The notes below the pieces were generated by a model that made no database searches, was not told where the DNA came from, and saw nothing but the letters and a program-made list of their open reading frames with translations. This document shows, in pieces, positions 61,983 to 64,000 of a DNA stretch of 64,000 nucleotides (its first letter is position 1; each line of letters begins with the position of its first letter). The position numbers and the translations under genes are program-made. Source of the DNA: Streptomyces sp. YS415 (GTDB lineage Bacteria; Actinomycetota; Actinomycetes; Streptomycetales; Streptomycetaceae); NCBI RefSeq assembly GCF_023544665.1, contig NZ_JAMJFL010000005.1, positions 124,001 to 188,000 of the forward strand, in the 5' to 3' direction.

Positions 61983-63652
61983 CCCTCCGTATCGGCAACG
62001 CCTCCGGGTTCTACGGCGACCGCTTCGACGCCATGCGGGAAATGCTCACCGGCGGGGAACTCGACGTCCTCACCGGCGACTACCTCGCCGAACTGACCAT
62101 GCTCATCCTGGGGCGGGACCGGCTCAAGGACCCCGGCGCCGGGTACGCGCGCACCTTCCTGCGGCAGCTGGAGGAGTGCCTCGGGCTCGCCCACGAGCGG
62201 GGCGTGCGCATCGTCGCCAACGCCGGAGGACTCAACCCCGCCGGACTCGCCGACGCCGTACGGGAACTGGCCGGCCGGCTCGGCATCCCCGTGCGGGTCG
62301 CCCACGTCGAGGGCGACGACCTCACCGCCGCCCACCCCGGCAGCCTCGCCGCCCACGCCTACCTCGGCGGCTTCGGCATCGCCGCCTGCCTCCGGGAGGG
62401 CGCCGACATCGTCGTCACCGGACGGGTCACCGACGCGGCCCTGGTCACCGGGCCCGCCGCCGCCCGCTTCGGCTGGGCCCCCACGGACCACGACCGGCTC
62501 GCGGGCGCCGTCGTCGCCGGGCATGTGCTGGAGTGCGGAGCACAGGCCACCGGCGGGAACTACGCGTTCTTCCGGGACCGGGACGTCCGCCGGCCCGGCT
62601 TCCCGCTCGCCGAGATCCACGAGGACGGCACCGCCGTCATCACCAAGCACCCCGGCACGGGCGGCTTCGTCGACATCGGCACCGTCACCGCCCAGCTCCT
62701 CTACGAGACCGCGGGCGCCCGGTACGCCGGACCCGACGTCACCGCCCGGCTGGACACCGTCCGGCTCACCCAGGACGGGCCCGACCGCGTCCGCGTCGAC
62801 GGGGTGCGCGGCGAGGCCCCGCCGCCCACCCTCAAGGTCGGCGTCAACCGGCTCGGCGGGTTCCGCAACGAGGTCGTCTTCGTGCTCACCGGGCTCGACA
62901 TCGAGGCCAAGGCCGAGCTGGTGCGCGCGCAGCTGAGCGACGCGCTCGCCAAGTCGCCGCCCGCCGAGACCCGGTGGGAACTCGTCCGCACCGACCGGGC
63001 CGACGCCCCGACCGAGGAGACGGCCAGCGCCCTGCTCCGGCTCGTCGTCCGGGACCCGGACCAGGCGGCCGTCGGGCGGGCGCTCAGCGGGGCCGCCATC
63101 GAACTCGCCCTCGCCAGCTACCCCGGGTTCCATGTGCTCGCGCCACCCGGAAAGGGCGCCCCCTATGGGGTCTTCGACGAGGTGTACGTCCCCCAAGGTG
63201 CCGTCGCCCATGTGGCCGTCCTCCATGACGGCCGCCGGATCCCTGTGGCGCCGCCCCAGGACACCCGCGTACTCGACGACCTGCCGGAGCCCGCGCTTCC
63301 CGAGCCGCCGGCGCCCGGCCCCCGTACCCGCGCCCCGCTCGGCCTCGTCGCCGGGGCCCGCAGCGGCGACAAGGGCGGCAACGCCAACGTGGGGGTGTGG
63401 GTCCGCACCGACGAGGCCTGGCGGTGGCTCGCGCACGAGCTGACCGTCGAGCGGTTCCGGGAACTGCTCCCCGAGTGCGCGGACCTGCCCGTCCGCCGCC
63501 ACGCGCTCCCCGAACTCCGGGCCCTGAACTTCGTCGTCGAGGGCATCCTCGGCGCCGGAGTCGCCGCCCAGCACCGATTCGACCCGCAGGCCAAGGCGCT
63601 CGGCGAGTGGCTGCGCTCCCGGCACCTGGACATACCGGAGGCCCTCCTGTGA
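61979..63652 (+). CDS. AtuA-family (DUF1446) protein
   Basis: A 557-residue protein of the acyclic terpene utilisation AtuA family. The first 430 residues are the DUF1446 core (RIGNASGFYGDRFDAM, NAGGLNPAGL, VTGRVTDAALVTGP, TGGNYAFF). The last 110 form the AtuA-like C-terminal domain (GARSGDKGGNANVGVW). AtuA proteins go with geranyl-CoA or leucine/isovalerate catabolism, but the reaction is unknown. It starts at GTG 61979 with AGGGGAGACGCC upstream, and its end overlaps the carboxylase start. Confidence 0.9.
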   Translation: MTLRIGNASGFYGDRFDAMREMLTGGELDVLTGDYLAELTMLILGRDRLKDPGAGYARTFLRQLEECLGLAHERGVRIVANAGGLNPAGLADAVRELAGRLGIPVRVAHVEGDDLTAAHPGSLAAHAYLGGFGIAACLREGADIVVTGRVTDAALVTGPAAARFGWAPTDHDRLAGAVVAGHVLECGAQATGGNYAFFRDRDVRRPGFPLAEIHEDGTAVITKHPGTGGFVDIGTVTAQLLYETAGARYAGPDVTARLDTVRLTQDGPDRVRVDGVRGEAPPPTLKVGVNRLGGFRNEVVFVLTGLDIEAKAELVRAQLSDALAKSPPAETRWELVRTDRADAPTEETASALLRLVVRDPDQAAVGRALSGAAIELALASYPGFHVLAPPGKGAPYGVFDEVYVPQGAVAHVAVLHDGRRIPVAPPQDTRVLDDLPEPALPEPPAPGPRTRAPLGLVAGARSGDKGGNANVGVWVRTDEAWRWLAHELTVERFRELLPECADLPVRRHALPELRALNFVVEGILGAGVAAQHRFDPQAKALGEWLRSRHLDIPEALL

Positions 63653-64000
63653 CGGTTCTCAGCACCGCCCTCGACCCCCGGGGCGGCGACTACCGGGCCC
63701 ACCGCGAGGCCATGCTCGCCAAGCTCGCCGACCTCGACGCCGAGCACGCCAAGGCCCTCGCGGGCGGCGGCGAGAAGTACGTCGAGCGGCACCGCAAGCG
63801 CGGAAAGCTCCTCGCGCGGGAGCGCATCGAGCTGCTCCTCGATCCCGACACGCCGTTCCTGGAGCTGTCCCCGCTGGCAGCCTGGGGGAGCGACTACGCC
63901 GTCGGCGCCTCCCTGGTGACCGGGATCGGGGTCGTCGAGGGCGTGGAGTGCCTGATCACCGCCAACGATCCGACCGTGCGCGGGGGCGCCAGCAACCCCT
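63649..64000 (+). CDS. acyl-CoA carboxylase beta (carboxyltransferase) subunit, N-terminal part
   Basis: Starts at GTG 63649, overlapping the AtuA stop (GTGA), and runs off the right edge after 117 codons. The sequence MLAKLADLDAEHAKALAGGG, KYVERHRKRGKLLARERIELLLD and ITANDPTVRGGA are typical of methylcrotonoyl- or acetyl/propionyl-CoA carboxylase beta subunits. With AtuA next to it, methylcrotonyl-CoA (leucine breakdown) or geranyl-CoA is more likely than propionyl-CoA. The biotin-carrying alpha subunit is presumably just beyond the window. Confidence 0.9.
   Translation, partial: MTVLSTALDPRGGDYRAHREAMLAKLADLDAEHAKALAGGGEKYVERHRKRGKLLARERIELLLDPDTPFLELSPLAAWGSDYAVGASLVTGIGVVEGVECLITANDPTVRGGASNP

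Overview
The window is high-GC DNA with Streptomyces-type codon use, many GTG/TTG starts, and a gene order I recognise as the conserved core of a Streptomyces chromosome (nagA-nagK, otsB-otsA, groEL2, mqnD-mqnB, serC). I see no prophage, insertion sequence, CRISPR array, rRNA or tRNA gene. Most of it is vertically inherited housekeeping and accessory-core DNA.

Region 1 (1-7.8 kb): amino-sugar catabolism. A PfkB kinase (cut by the window edge), nagA and nagK lie on the minus strand. They diverge from an orphan sugar-binding lipoprotein across two DasR-like (dre) sites. Next come a DUF3263 protein, the trehalose genes otsB and otsA (convergent) and a glucosyl-3-phosphoglycerate synthase. Region 2 (7.8-12.2 kb): a SAM-I riboswitch precedes a threonine-synthase-like gene that overlaps a CysO-like sulfur-carrier gene. 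I read these as the O-phosphohomoserine route to homocysteine (MetM-MetO). A cold-shock gene and groEL2 under two tandem CIRCE operators follow.

Region 3 (12.2-20.9 kb): a methyltransferase, an old-yellow-enzyme reductase, a murR-murQ-murP-like operon for N-acetylmuramic acid, two small conserved genes, a DinB-GNAT fusion, an HD-type phosphohydrolase, and cutC behind a third dre-like site. MurQ would make GlcNAc-6-phosphate, the substrate of the NagA encoded 14 kb away, so the first 21 kb has a cell-wall-sugar recycling theme. Region 4 (20.9-34 kb): a HelD-like RNA polymerase recycling helicase, an XPB-type helicase with its usual partner, membrane proteins, a HAD phosphatase, a second cold-shock protein, the futalosine menaquinone genes mqnD and mqnB with a lipoprotein, and an MFS transporter.

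Region 5 (34-47.5 kb): DUF3027, a 1,043-residue sacsin-like GHKL ATPase, two tandem paralogous secreted proteins, a CtpE-like P-type ATPase, a purine permease, a lone ribbon-helix-helix protein, a MarR-MFS unit, ThpR, and a 29-residue membrane peptide. Region 6 (47.5-59.4 kb): an aldo-keto reductase, Uma2 nuclease, SGNH hydrolase, beta-propeller-like surface protein, a TetR regulator diverging from a DrrAB-like ABC exporter over paired palindromes, serC, a fused FAD/Fe-S D-lactate dehydrogenase, and an EamA exporter. Region 7 (59.4-64 kb): a GtrA protein, an XRE/DUF397 developmental-type pair, and the start of a TIGR03084-AtuA-acyl-CoA carboxylase operon for branched-chain or terpene acid breakdown, cut by the window end.

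Start codons were chosen by ribosome-binding site and family length. Where the two disagree this is stated. All function calls come from reading motifs by eye; no database search was run.
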